This document shows, one piece after another, positions 17,480-24,490 of a stretch of DNA of 29,750 nucleotides. This stretch comes from Bacillota bacterium (lineage in GTDB: Bacteria; Bacillota; Clostridia; Christensenellales; UMGS416). Position numbers and translations under genes: made by a program. The notes beneath the pieces were generated by a model. That model did not search any database. It was not told the DNA's origin and worked only from the letters and a program-made list of their open reading frames with translations. Location: NCBI GenBank assembly GCA_023422005.1, contig JAEZSC010000110.1:1-29750 (forward strand), read 5' to 3'. The stretch's first letter is position 1; the number at the start of each line of letters is the position of its first letter.

Positions 17480-18759
17480 GCCTCCCGGCGGCCATAGCAG
17501 CGGGCCAGCAGCCGCGCCGTGCGGCCCTGGGTCGCGCGCAGCATGTCCAGCCCGGCGGCGTCTCCGCAAACAAAGTCCTTCATCGCGCGGCCTTCCTCAA
17601 AGCACAGCTCGTCGTGCAGCGGGAAGTACTGGTCCAGCAGGAACCGGGTCAGGCTCACCATGCGGTAGCTGCCATGGGCGCGGAAGCTCTCGCCGGGGTA
17701 GGTCTCCACTGCGGCGCTGTAGCCCTCGCGCACTGCGGCGATGATGTCGTCGCGGCTGTCGCTGCGGGCCAGCACGATGGTGCTGCTCCAGCCGAACCAC
17801 TGGGTGTTCACGGTGCCGTGGGAATCCGACGCGCCCACGATGGCGATGCGAGCACCCTGGGCGCGCAGGTCGTTGTAGAGGGCGGTCTGCATGTTGTTCT
17901 CGGCCACGGTTTGGCCGCCCAGCAGCTCGAAGGCATCGAAGGGCATGTTGGAGAGCACATGGCGGGTCATCTCGTCGCGTACGTGGTAAACGTTGGCGAC
18001 CCAGTGGGGGTGGCAGAAGATGGCCATGCCGCCGCCCTGACGGATCTTCTCAATGCTCCACAGGCACATGGCGTATTCGGTAGCGCTGACGCCCTCGGGC
18101 AGCGCGCCTAAGTTGGCTTCTATGGCCGCCACGTCCCGAAGATAGGCTGGCTCGTCGTCGCGGGCCAGGCTGTTTACGCAAAAATCGCCGCCGAAGTTGA
18201 TGATGTGGATGTGGTTGCCCGGCGTGTGCACCTCTTCGCCATGGAAGAGCCTCAAATCGATGGGTGCGCCGCGATAGGCTTCAATGGCCTCCTGAGAGGG
18301 CTCCCACTGCTCGTGGTCGGTCACGGCCATGAAGTCGTAGCCGGCCTTGCGGTAGTTGGCGGCGACGATGGCCGGCGCCTCCCGGCCGTCGGAGCGGAAG
18401 CTGTGGCTGTGGAATTCGCCCCGCATCGGCACGCGGCCATACAAGTCCGGCGCCAGCGAATACACCGACAGCGTCACGACAGTGTGGGCATCGTCATGGA
18501 TGCGCACATAATGCTCCTGCTCACCGGGGAAGGCGTGGCGAACACGCAGCGAGCCGTCGGCCTCGGGCGCGGCGGTCACGCTCTCATATTCGGCGCTCTC
18601 CATCTGTTCCACGCTCTGGGTCATCGGCAGAAACTGCACCGTATAGCGGCTCTTGGCAAAGGCGGCATGCGCCCCCAGCGGCCGGATCGTCACCTCTACC
18701 GGCTGGCCCTGAGGCACGAGCTTTGGGAATATCTCATAGTTGGTTAGTTCAGTCTTCAT
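17476..18759 (-). CDS. PHP-domain metal-dependent phosphoesterase (CehA/McbA-like)
   Basis: A 427-residue protein with a beta-rich N-terminal domain (about 1-105) and a PHP phosphoesterase barrel. Metal ligands are readable: His117 and His119 with Asp124 (HSHSFRSDG), Asp148-His149 (TDHE), Glu175 (HGEEVHT), a later His in IFCHPHW, and the closing ASDSHG. PHP enzymes use two or three metals to hydrolyse phosphate esters, and this N-domain-plus-PHP layout is found in CehA/McbA-type hydrolases. No signal peptide is seen. GGAGG lies six bases before the ATG, after an extended -10 promoter. It heads a leftward operon with the kinase-like and URO-D-family genes, overlapping the former by four bases. 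Confidence 0.87.
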   Translation of the reverse strand: MKTELTNYEIFPKLVPQGQPVEVTIRPLGAHAAFAKSRYTVQFLPMTQSVEQMESAEYESVTAAPEADGSLRVRHAFPGEQEHYVRIHDDAHTVVTLSVYSLAPDLYGRVPMRGEFHSHSFRSDGREAPAIVAANYRKAGYDFMAVTDHEQWEPSQEAIEAYRGAPIDLRLFHGEEVHTPGNHIHIINFGGDFCVNSLARDDEPAYLRDVAAIEANLGALPEGVSATEYAMCLWSIEKIRQGGGMAIFCHPHWVANVYHVRDEMTRHVLSNMPFDAFELLGGQTVAENNMQTALYNDLRAQGARIAIVGASDSHGTVNTQWFGWSSTIVLARSDSRDDIIAAVREGYSAAVETYPGESFRAHGSYRMVSLTRFLLDQYFPLHDELCFEEGRAMKDFVCGDAAGLDMLRATQGRTARLLARCYGRREA

Positions 18760-18779
18760 ATGAAACCTCCAGCAGCGTA

Positions 18780-18788
18780 ATTATACCA
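18780..18788 (-). promoter_or_regulatory. Extended -10 promoter of the PHP operon
   Basis: The minus strand reads TGGTATAAT (complement of 18780-18788), an exact extended -10 about 20 bases before the PHP start codon. The -35 region is weak (TGTAAG at 17 bp). It is divergent from the promoter of the isomerase operon. Confidence 0.65.
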
Positions 18789-18801
18789 GAATGAAAATTT
18801 C

Positions 18802-18854
18802 CTTACATGTCATTTTTTGTGGATATAGACAAGGTTGGCGAAGGAGATTCGCCA
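18802..18854 (+). promoter_or_regulatory. Promoter with operator-like palindrome for the isomerase/dehydrogenase operon
   Basis: A -35 CTTACA (18802-18807) and -10 TATAGA (18824-18829), each matching four of six consensus bases, are spaced by 16 bp. The dyad TGGCGAA-GGAGA-TTCGCCA (18836-18854) begins where transcription should start, the usual place for a repressor site. No regulator gene lies beside it. Confidence 0.45.
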
Positions 18855-18902
18855 CCGGGGTGGAATATTCGGTCGAACCCATGACAACAACAGGAGGAAG
18901 CC

Positions 18903-19724
18903 ATGAGCGTAAACCCCGTATCCATCGCAAGCTATTCCTTCCACGGCATGCGGGCCGACGGACGGCTGGACATCTTCGGATATCTGGAGCTGCTGAGCAG
19001 CCGCTACCGTGTGGGCCACGCGGACATCTGGAGCGGCTTTCTGCCCACGCTGGAGCAGGACTTCCTGCAGAAAATCCGCGCGGAGCTGGACCGCCGGGAG
19101 CTCAAGGTAGCCAACCTGTGCGTGGACGGCCCTCATCTGTGGATGGATGACCCCGCTGAGCGTGAGGCTCACCGCGAGCTGGCCCTGCGCTATCTGGACG
19201 CCGCCCAGACGCTGGGCGCAGCCACCGTGCGCATCGACATGGGCTGTGCCGACGAGACCTTAACAGCGGAAGCCTTCGACTACATCGTGAAGACCTACAG
19301 CGAATACGCGGCCATCGCCGCCGACAGGGGCATGCGCGTGGGGCCGGAGAACCACTGGGGCGCCTCCCGCGTGCCGGCCAACCTGCGGCGGGTGCAGCAA
19401 GCCGTGGATCACCCGGGCTATGGCCATCTGTTCCACTTCGGCAACTTCGCCGGCGACGCGGCGCTGGGCCAGGCCACGGTGCTGCCCTATGTGATGCACA
19501 CCCATGTGCCGGCCAACATGGTACCCCAGGCCAAGGGCATCATCCATACTTTGCAGCAGGCAGGCTATACCGGCGCTATCAGCGTGGAGCACCATTCTGG
19601 CGCGCTGGAGCTGGAGCGCGTGGCGTGGCAGCTGGCCACGGTGCGGGCAATCCTGGCGGAGATCGACACGGGCAATGCCGGCGAGCAGGACTTCATGAGC
19701 GGCATCTATCAAGGTAAGGAGTAG
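18903..19724 (+). CDS. Sugar phosphate isomerase/epimerase (xylose-isomerase-like TIM barrel)
   Basis: A 273-residue AP-endonuclease-2/xylose-isomerase-like TIM barrel, a family of metal-dependent isomerases, epimerases and dehydratases of sugars and inositols. Candidate metal ligands and acid/base residues are Glu149 (GPENHWG), His199 and His201 (VMHTHVP) and Glu229-His230 (ISVEHHSG). No signal peptide is present. GGAGGAAG is five bases before ATG. Its stop is followed five bases later by the ATG of the Gfo/Idh/MocA gene, a pairing common in inositol and unusual-sugar catabolism. The reaction cannot be specified from sequence. Confidence 0.87.
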   Translation: MSVNPVSIASYSFHGMRADGRLDIFGYLELLSSRYRVGHADIWSGFLPTLEQDFLQKIRAELDRRELKVANLCVDGPHLWMDDPAEREAHRELALRYLDAAQTLGAATVRIDMGCADETLTAEAFDYIVKTYSEYAAIAADRGMRVGPENHWGASRVPANLRRVQQAVDHPGYGHLFHFGNFAGDAALGQATVLPYVMHTHVPANMVPQAKGIIHTLQQAGYTGAISVEHHSGALELERVAWQLATVRAILAEIDTGNAGEQDFMSGIYQGKE

Positions 19725-19729
19725 TGAGT

Positions 19730-20851
19730 ATGAACGAAGTACGCATCGGCATCATCGGCTGCGGCATCATCGCCACGCAGCACACGGAGAACTATGCCCA
19801 GCTGGACGGCCACCGCGTGGTCGCCATCTGCGACATCGACGAGGCCAAGATGAACGCCTTCGGCGACCGCTTCGGCGTGGCGCGCCGCTTCACCCACATC
19901 GGAGAACTGCTGCGCTGCGACGACATCGACGCCGTGGACGTGTGCCTGCACAACAACCTGCACGCGCCGGTGACCATTGAGGCGCTGCGCCGCGGCAAGC
20001 ACGTGTACTGTGAAAAGCCCATGGCCGGCTCCTGGGCCGACGCCAAGGCCATGCTGGACGCTGCCCGCGAGACCGGCAAAATGCTGCATATCCAGCTGGC
20101 CTTCCTGTATACCAACGAGACCCGAGCTGCCCGCCGCTTTGTGGATTCCGGCCGGCTGGGCAAGCTCTACCACATGCGCAGCTATGGCTTCCGCCGCCGC
20201 GGCCGCCCCTATGTGGATGGCTACGCGACCAAGGAGTTCGTGAACACCAACACCGCTGCCGGCGGCGCCATGTTCGATATGGGCGTCTACCACATCTCCC
20301 AGCTGCTCTACCTGTCTCACCTGCCCAAACTGGAGCGCATCACCGGCCACACCTACGCCGAGGTGGAGCTGGACCCGGTGCGCCGCGACATCAGTGGTTT
20401 CAACGTGGAGGAGCTGGGCTGCGGCTTCGCGACCTTTGAGGGCGGCCTGTCCATGGACATCCTGGAATCCTGGGCCATACACGGCGCACCCTTCCCCGGC
20501 TCCATACTGGCAGGCAGCCAGGGCGGCCTGCGGCTGGACCCGCTGAGCTTCCACACACTAATCGAGGACATGCAGGTGGACACCACGGTGGACCTGGGCG
20601 CCATGCGCTACCGCAATGACACAGTGTACGGCGAAACCGAGAGCCACTACAACTCCTCGCAGAAACACTGGCTATCGGCGCTGCGGGGCCTGTGCCCTCT
20701 GCTGAACACCGCCGAGATCGCGCTGGACACGCAGCTGCTGCAGGAGGGCATCTATCTGTCCCACGCGCTGGGCCGCGAGGTGACTGCGGATGAAATTCGG
20801 ACAATGAGCGTGAGCAAGGCAATCGAGGTACCCAACCTGTATCTAAAATAA
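19730..20851 (+). CDS. Gfo/Idh/MocA-family NAD(P)-dependent oxidoreductase
   Basis: A 373-residue dehydrogenase. The N-terminal Rossmann fold begins GIIGCGIIATQH, CDIDEAKM carries the acidic residue that favours NAD(H), and GKHVYCEKPMAGS supplies the EKP catalytic Lys. The C-terminal sheet domain contains AMFDMGVYHISQLLYL with the conserved Asp and His. A GTG at 19724 is in frame, but AAGGAG (19716-19721) is only two bases from it and eight from ATG 19730, so the ATG is chosen. It probably oxidises a sugar or polyol made or used by the upstream isomerase-like enzyme. A strong terminator follows. Confidence 0.9.
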   Translation: MNEVRIGIIGCGIIATQHTENYAQLDGHRVVAICDIDEAKMNAFGDRFGVARRFTHIGELLRCDDIDAVDVCLHNNLHAPVTIEALRRGKHVYCEKPMAGSWADAKAMLDAARETGKMLHIQLAFLYTNETRAARRFVDSGRLGKLYHMRSYGFRRRGRPYVDGYATKEFVNTNTAAGGAMFDMGVYHISQLLYLSHLPKLERITGHTYAEVELDPVRRDISGFNVEELGCGFATFEGGLSMDILESWAIHGAPFPGSILAGSQGGLRLDPLSFHTLIEDMQVDTTVDLGAMRYRNDTVYGETESHYNSSQKHWLSALRGLCPLLNTAEIALDTQLLQEGIYLSHALGREVTADEIRTMSVSKAIEVPNLYLK

Positions 20852-20860
20852 TCGATTTTC

Positions 20861-20907
20861 CGGGGCAATGTGGTATGATTGGTCATGCCACATTGCCCCG
20901 TTTTTTT
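20861..20907 (+). terminator. Strong intrinsic terminator after the isomerase/dehydrogenase operon
   Basis: CGGGGCAATGTGG (20861-20873) and CCACATTGCCCCG (20888-20900) form a perfect 13-bp stem followed by seven Ts, nine bases past the stop. Part of the hairpin (CAATGTGGTATGAT on the left, CCACATTG on the right) recurs at 21684-21717 on the other side of the AT-rich gene. Confidence 0.93.
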
Positions 20908-21031
20908 GGCGACTGGAAGCATTCCGGGTTTTTGAACGAAGCCCCAAAACAGAAATCTTCGTTTTCCCTCGGAAAGGGAGCTGATATAGGCAGTTTCATC
21001 TGTAATATCTAAATAGTACGAGGATATAGAT

Positions 21032-21604
21032 ATGGATTATTTTAAAAGCGAGGCTTTTCAAGCGCACAGAAAGAGTATTTGCGATTCACTAGAACGTCTG
21101 CCTTCTGCAGAAAGTCCCAGAGGATGGAGACTTAAAGGTAAATTCTCTGTCGGTGGCTTTGAGTATTTTGGATTTGCAGAATCGTCAGATTTATTATTTG
21201 TGGCTTCCTCTAGCGGCAGAGGATTAATCAATATGTCAAACAATGAAAAGATAGCACGAGATCATTCTTTTGATTATATGCTAGACGAAACATTGTTAAT
21301 CAGCGAGGGCTTTGATGAACTAGACGGCAAAACAATCAAACTGGCTGGTAAATACGGTGGGAGCGTTTTGCCTACACGAAATAAATCAGGCGAGGCCCTC
21401 ATACGTGTTTCCCCACTATATCCATGCGAAGATATAATATTTGAGCCACCATTTGAGAATTGTTTTTCTGAAGGTATCAATAATAATTGTGTTCGTATCT
21501 ACAGAGGCTTTTTGTACTGTTATGGTTTTTCTTTCAGCGGCAGATATTTTGTCATTGCCGATGACGGTGGTATAACGTATTGGGAATCAGAGCTTTCATT
21601 ATAA
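21032..21604 (+). CDS. AT-rich orphan protein (unknown function)
   Basis: A 190-residue protein I do not recognise. It begins MDYFKSEAFQAHRKSICDSL, is mostly beta by appearance (GGFEYFGFAESSDLLFVASS), and ends in the strand-rich YGFSFSGRYFVIADDGG segment, which loosely recalls a single beta-propeller blade. No signal peptide or membrane helix is seen. GAGG lies about eight bases before ATG, and the coding region is strikingly AT-rich against GC-rich neighbours. It is flanked by two related hairpin sequences (20861-20900 and 21682-21719), which suggests insertion into a pre-existing junction. It may belong to the class of small accessory or immunity-type proteins, but nothing here proves that. 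Confidence 0.65.
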   Translation: MDYFKSEAFQAHRKSICDSLERLPSAESPRGWRLKGKFSVGGFEYFGFAESSDLLFVASSSGRGLINMSNNEKIARDHSFDYMLDETLLISEGFDELDGKTIKLAGKYGGSVLPTRNKSGEALIRVSPLYPCEDIIFEPPFENCFSEGINNNCVRIYRGFLYCYGFSFSGRYFVIADDGGITYWESELSL

Positions 21605-21667
21605 GCATAATGCAAAACTATATATTCCCATTTGTGTTCTCAGCCACGCAAGAAGGATGATGGGCCT

Positions 21668-21719
21668 TTGTAAACCGATGGAACAATGTGGTATGATAAC
21701 ATGCGCATACCACATTGTT
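21668..21719 (+). promoter_or_regulatory. Promoter and long palindromic operator of the TS-like gene
   Basis: A -35 TTGTAA (21668-21673) and an extended -10 TGGTATGAT (21689-21697; hexamer 21692-21697) have an 18-bp spacer. The -10 lies within the left arm of a perfect 14-bp inverted repeat, AACAATGTGGTATG (21682-21695) and CATACCACATTGTT (21706-21719), with a 10-base loop. A dyad covering the -10 and start point suits a repressor site; as RNA it would be a 5' hairpin. No T run follows, so it is not read as a terminator. Confidence 0.6.
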
Positions 21720-21771
21720 TCGTTAGTGGAGACCGAAGCAATGATACGAAAGATATAAGAGGAGGACACCC

Positions 21772-22533
21772 ATGCACCGGCATCATTTCGCCGAAGGGAC
21801 AACGCTGCCCGAGGCCTATCACCGGGCGCTGTGCATACTGGAAAACCAGGGCGCCGTCTACCCTTGCCCGGATTACGACACGACGATGAAGGAAGTCGGC
21901 ATGACGTTCTTCGTGGAGCGCGCTGACGCCGAGCCCTTCGTGTCCCGGCTGTTCTGCGGCGGCCACTATGAGCTGCAGCAGTACAAGATGGAGATTCTGG
22001 ACGGCATTCTGGATTTCAAGATCGGCGACGACACGTGCTGGGAATACACCTATCACGACCGCTTCGTGCGCCAGCTGCCCTTCCTCTATGAGGAGCTGCG
22101 CAGGAACCCCGACACCCGCCGGGCCATCATGAACATTCGCGACTTCGACGTGGACAGCCACAACTCCCACCCGGCCTGCCTGCAATCCATGCAGTTCTTG
22201 GTGCGCGACGGCGCGCTGCACCAGATGGTCATGATGCGCAGCAATGACGCCGTGCAGGCGACGTTCATGAACGCTTTCGCCTTCATCTCGCTGCAGCGCA
22301 AGATCGCCGGCGATCTGGGCTATGCCGTGGGCTCCTACACCCACACCGCCCACTCCTTCCACGCCTATGAAAAAAGTTTTGACGTGCTGCGCAAGTACGT
22401 CGAGGACATCAACACCAAGCCGGTGGACAAGCTGACCTATGAATACGAGGGCTTCTACCGCGACATGATGGAGGAGAGCATCCCGAAAATAATGGACCAA
22501 GTACAACGTTTGCGCGAGGGCATGCAAAAGTAG
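21772..22533 (+). CDS. Divergent thymidylate synthase-superfamily enzyme
   Basis: A 253-residue protein that keeps the thymidylate synthase active-site framework in correct order and spacing: Arg116-Arg117 (NPDTRRAIM, phosphate contacts), nucleophile Cys136 (HPACLQSMQFLV), Arg156, Ser157 and Asp159 (MRSND), Asn167 (FMN), and His197 and Tyr199 (SFHAYEK). The R-S-x-D to N spacing equals that of E. coli ThyA residues 166-177. Asn at the last position favours a uracil base; dCMP hydroxymethylases have Asp there. Overall sequence is far from ThyA: PCH is PAC and the GGD folate-side motif is absent. The expected chemistry is folate-dependent methylation or hydroxymethylation at C5 of a (d)UMP-like nucleotide. 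GGAGG precedes the ATG. It is a single-gene unit with its own operator and terminator. Confidence 0.8.
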   Translation: MHRHHFAEGTTLPEAYHRALCILENQGAVYPCPDYDTTMKEVGMTFFVERADAEPFVSRLFCGGHYELQQYKMEILDGILDFKIGDDTCWEYTYHDRFVRQLPFLYEELRRNPDTRRAIMNIRDFDVDSHNSHPACLQSMQFLVRDGALHQMVMMRSNDAVQATFMNAFAFISLQRKIAGDLGYAVGSYTHTAHSFHAYEKSFDVLRKYVEDINTKPVDKLTYEYEGFYRDMMEESIPKIMDQVQRLREGMQK

Positions 22534-22557
22534 CGGTCAGACAAAGGCGATTGTTCA

Positions 22558-22593
22558 AAACCCGAGAGCCAATCGGTCGGCTCCCGGGTTTTT
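22558..22593. terminator. Probable bidirectional terminator between TS-like and GNAT genes
   Basis: AAACCCGAGAGCC (22558-22570) pairs with GGCTCCCGGGTTT (22579-22591) with one internal mismatch and an 8-base loop. Five Ts follow on the plus strand and four on the minus strand. It ends the TS-like transcript 24 bases past its stop and probably also the leftward GH32/PfkB/GNAT transcript. Confidence 0.8.
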
Positions 22594-22638
22594 CCTCATA
22601 TAGTGGGTTGCGTTGACCTCTCGTTGGCCCGTCAGACC

Positions 22639-23436
22639 CTATGGCTGTATGGCAGGCGCGACGAACCGGTAGCCGGGTTTGGCCGCCCACACCCACAGCC
22701 GCTTGTTGTAGAAGCCGCACCTTTTATAGAACTCCACGGTCCCTCCCACGCGGATGACGTCGGAGCGGTCCCTGGACCGACGGATGATCTCCTCGATCAT
22801 GAAGCGCCCCGCTCCCCTGCCATGGTGCTGTGGCCGGATGAAGATCCAATCCAGATCGGTTTCACGCACCGAGGGATCGTAGGTGGAAATGCAGAACCCG
22901 ATCAGTTCCTTTGTGGCCCCATCCTCAATGAAGAACCACAGGCGGGGATCGAAGGACGGAAAGCCAGTCATCTTTTTGATGTTCGCCGGATTCAGCCAGT
23001 CGTCATCCTGGTTGATGATCTCCGCCGCTGCCCGATAGTGGTTTCCATCGGCAAAATCGAACTCAACAATGCCGAAGGCGCTTTGGTCCCTTGCGTTGGA
23101 CCGATACGAGAAATCGTAAAACAGGCACTCGCTATAAGAAACCTCAAACCCGGTCAGGCGATCCTCGAGCTCATCGAACAGATCCGCCGGCAGGCTAATG
23201 GCGCTGAGCCGGTTCAATTCGTCGGTCGGTATGCGGCAGCGGCCGCCAGGCGACGCATAAATAAGCAGATGGCCATCGCGTATCACATAATAACAGCCGT
23301 GTTCCGGCAGCTGGAAGGCCTCCGCGTCCGCGCACAACGCCTGCATCTTCCAGAAGGCGAAGGGTGCGTACCCAGCCGGATCGGCGAGATACAGCGCCCG
23401 GTGCTTTTGCCGGAAGACCTCCATGTCCATTTTCAT
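22639..23436 (-). CDS. GNAT-family N-acetyltransferase
   Basis: A 265-residue protein whose C-terminal half is a GNAT domain: DLDWIFIRPQHHGRGAGRFM holds the acetyl-CoA pyrophosphate loop (Q/RxxGxG/A type) and GGTVEFYKRCGFYNKRLW is the closing strand. The N-terminal 130 residues form an extra domain (CYYVIRDGHLLIYASPGG) that may be a degenerate second GNAT fold. GGGAG lies seven bases before the ATG. It follows the PfkB gene by 30 bases, making it the last gene of the leftward fructoside unit. The acceptor is unknown; a link to sugar metabolism is positional only. Confidence 0.85.
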   Translation of the reverse strand: MKMDMEVFRQKHRALYLADPAGYAPFAFWKMQALCADAEAFQLPEHGCYYVIRDGHLLIYASPGGRCRIPTDELNRLSAISLPADLFDELEDRLTGFEVSYSECLFYDFSYRSNARDQSAFGIVEFDFADGNHYRAAAEIINQDDDWLNPANIKKMTGFPSFDPRLWFFIEDGATKELIGFCISTYDPSVRETDLDWIFIRPQHHGRGAGRFMIEEIIRRSRDRSDVIRVGGTVEFYKRCGFYNKRLWVWAAKPGYRFVAPAIQP

Positions 23437-23466
23437 GCAACCATCTCCCTGGTTAAGGCTGAAAAG

Positions 23467-24480
23467 CTACACCCTTCGGGGCATCTCAACCAGCATGCGC
23501 TCCACCTCGGCCAGGGGCCGGATGCCCTCGATGGAACCCTCGTGGCTCAGGTTGCAAGCCGCCGCTGCCGCGCCCAGGTCCAGCGCGCGCTCCACGGTTT
23601 CGCCGCGGTTGGTCGCGTATAGGAAACCCGCGCAGAAGGCGTCGCCGGCGCCCACTGTGCCCTTGACCCACCCTTTTGGAAGCGAGAGCGACGGGCGGAA
23701 GCAGAAGGAACCATCCTTGCCCATGGCCCAGCCGCCCTCCGGCGCGTGGATGGCGACCAGGCGGCGCACGCCGGCATCCAGCAGCGCGCGGCAGATGCGC
23801 GGGATGTTGCCCTCGATCAGGCTGCCGCCATCATCGCGGGCGGGGATGCCGCACACGCGGGAGCTTTCGATCTCGTTGACGACCAGATAGTCGCAGTGGC
23901 GCAGGCTGGGCGTCACGATGGCGGCAAAGCGGTCGCCTTCCTCAGACACAACGTCCATGGACGTCGTGAGGCCTCGCCGCGAAGCTTCGGCCAGCGTGCG
24001 AGCCATGACGGTGCCATATTCGGCGTCGGGGGCGTCCATGGCGTCCAGCAGAAGCGCGTAGGCGATGTGGAAGATCGAGCAATCGCCCAGCGCGTCGAAG
24101 GGCACATGCTCGTAGGAAAAGCGCGCGTTGGCCCCCCGGGCGTGAAAGAATGTGCGCTCTCCGGTGGCGTCCACGGTCATCACGTCGGTGAAGGCGGTGT
24201 TCACGCCGTCGATCGGGCGGACGTGGGTCGTGTCCACGCCGTACTCGGCCATGGTGTCCACCAGATAGCGGCCGTTTTCGTCGTTGCCTGTAAGGCCGAT
24301 GCCCTTAACGCTCTGGCTCGCGTCCAGCTTGCGGATGACCACGGACATGTTGGGTACCGACCCGCCCACCGAGCGGCCGATGCTCAGGATGGAACTGAGC
24401 ATGCCCGGCGAGGGGTAACGGTCGATGCGCTTGACGGTGTCGGCTACGAGGTTTCCTGCGATGGCGATGGTCGGGTTCAT
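23467..24480 (-). CDS. PfkB-family carbohydrate kinase (fructokinase-like)
   Basis: A 337-residue ribokinase-fold kinase. The N-terminal NPTIAIAGNLVADTV and the glycine pair GRSVGGSVPNM bind the sugar. PfkB signature 2, KGTVGAGDAFCAGF, provides the anion hole and catalytic Asp280. GGAGG is four bases before ATG 24480. It lies ten bases downstream of the GH32 gene, so the likely role is phosphorylation of fructose released by that enzyme. Ribose, deoxy-sugar or nucleoside kinase activity cannot be excluded by sequence alone. Confidence 0.9.
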   Translation of the reverse strand: MNPTIAIAGNLVADTVKRIDRYPSPGMLSSILSIGRSVGGSVPNMSVVIRKLDASQSVKGIGLTGNDENGRYLVDTMAEYGVDTTHVRPIDGVNTAFTDVMTVDATGERTFFHARGANARFSYEHVPFDALGDCSIFHIAYALLLDAMDAPDAEYGTVMARTLAEASRRGLTTSMDVVSEEGDRFAAIVTPSLRHCDYLVVNEIESSRVCGIPARDDGGSLIEGNIPRICRALLDAGVRRLVAIHAPEGGWAMGKDGSFCFRPSLSLPKGWVKGTVGAGDAFCAGFLYATNRGETVERALDLGAAAAACNLSHEGSIEGIRPLAEVERMLVEMPRRV

Positions 24481-24490
24481 AATGCCTCCG

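Noticed and set aside
15458..21604. Mobile element or prophage carrying the two AT-rich genes
   Set aside because: No integrase, transposase, terminal inverted repeats or phage genes were found, and the genes between the two AT-rich ones have normal composition and metabolic functions.
21682..21719. Terminator of the AT-rich gene at 21032
   Set aside because: The stem is AT-rich with no T tract, and an extended -10 with a matching -35 overlaps it, so an operator/promoter role fits better.
22603..23622. 339-codon plus-strand open frame across the GNAT gene
   Set aside because: It crosses a terminator and runs antisense to two genes with clear GNAT and PfkB motifs.
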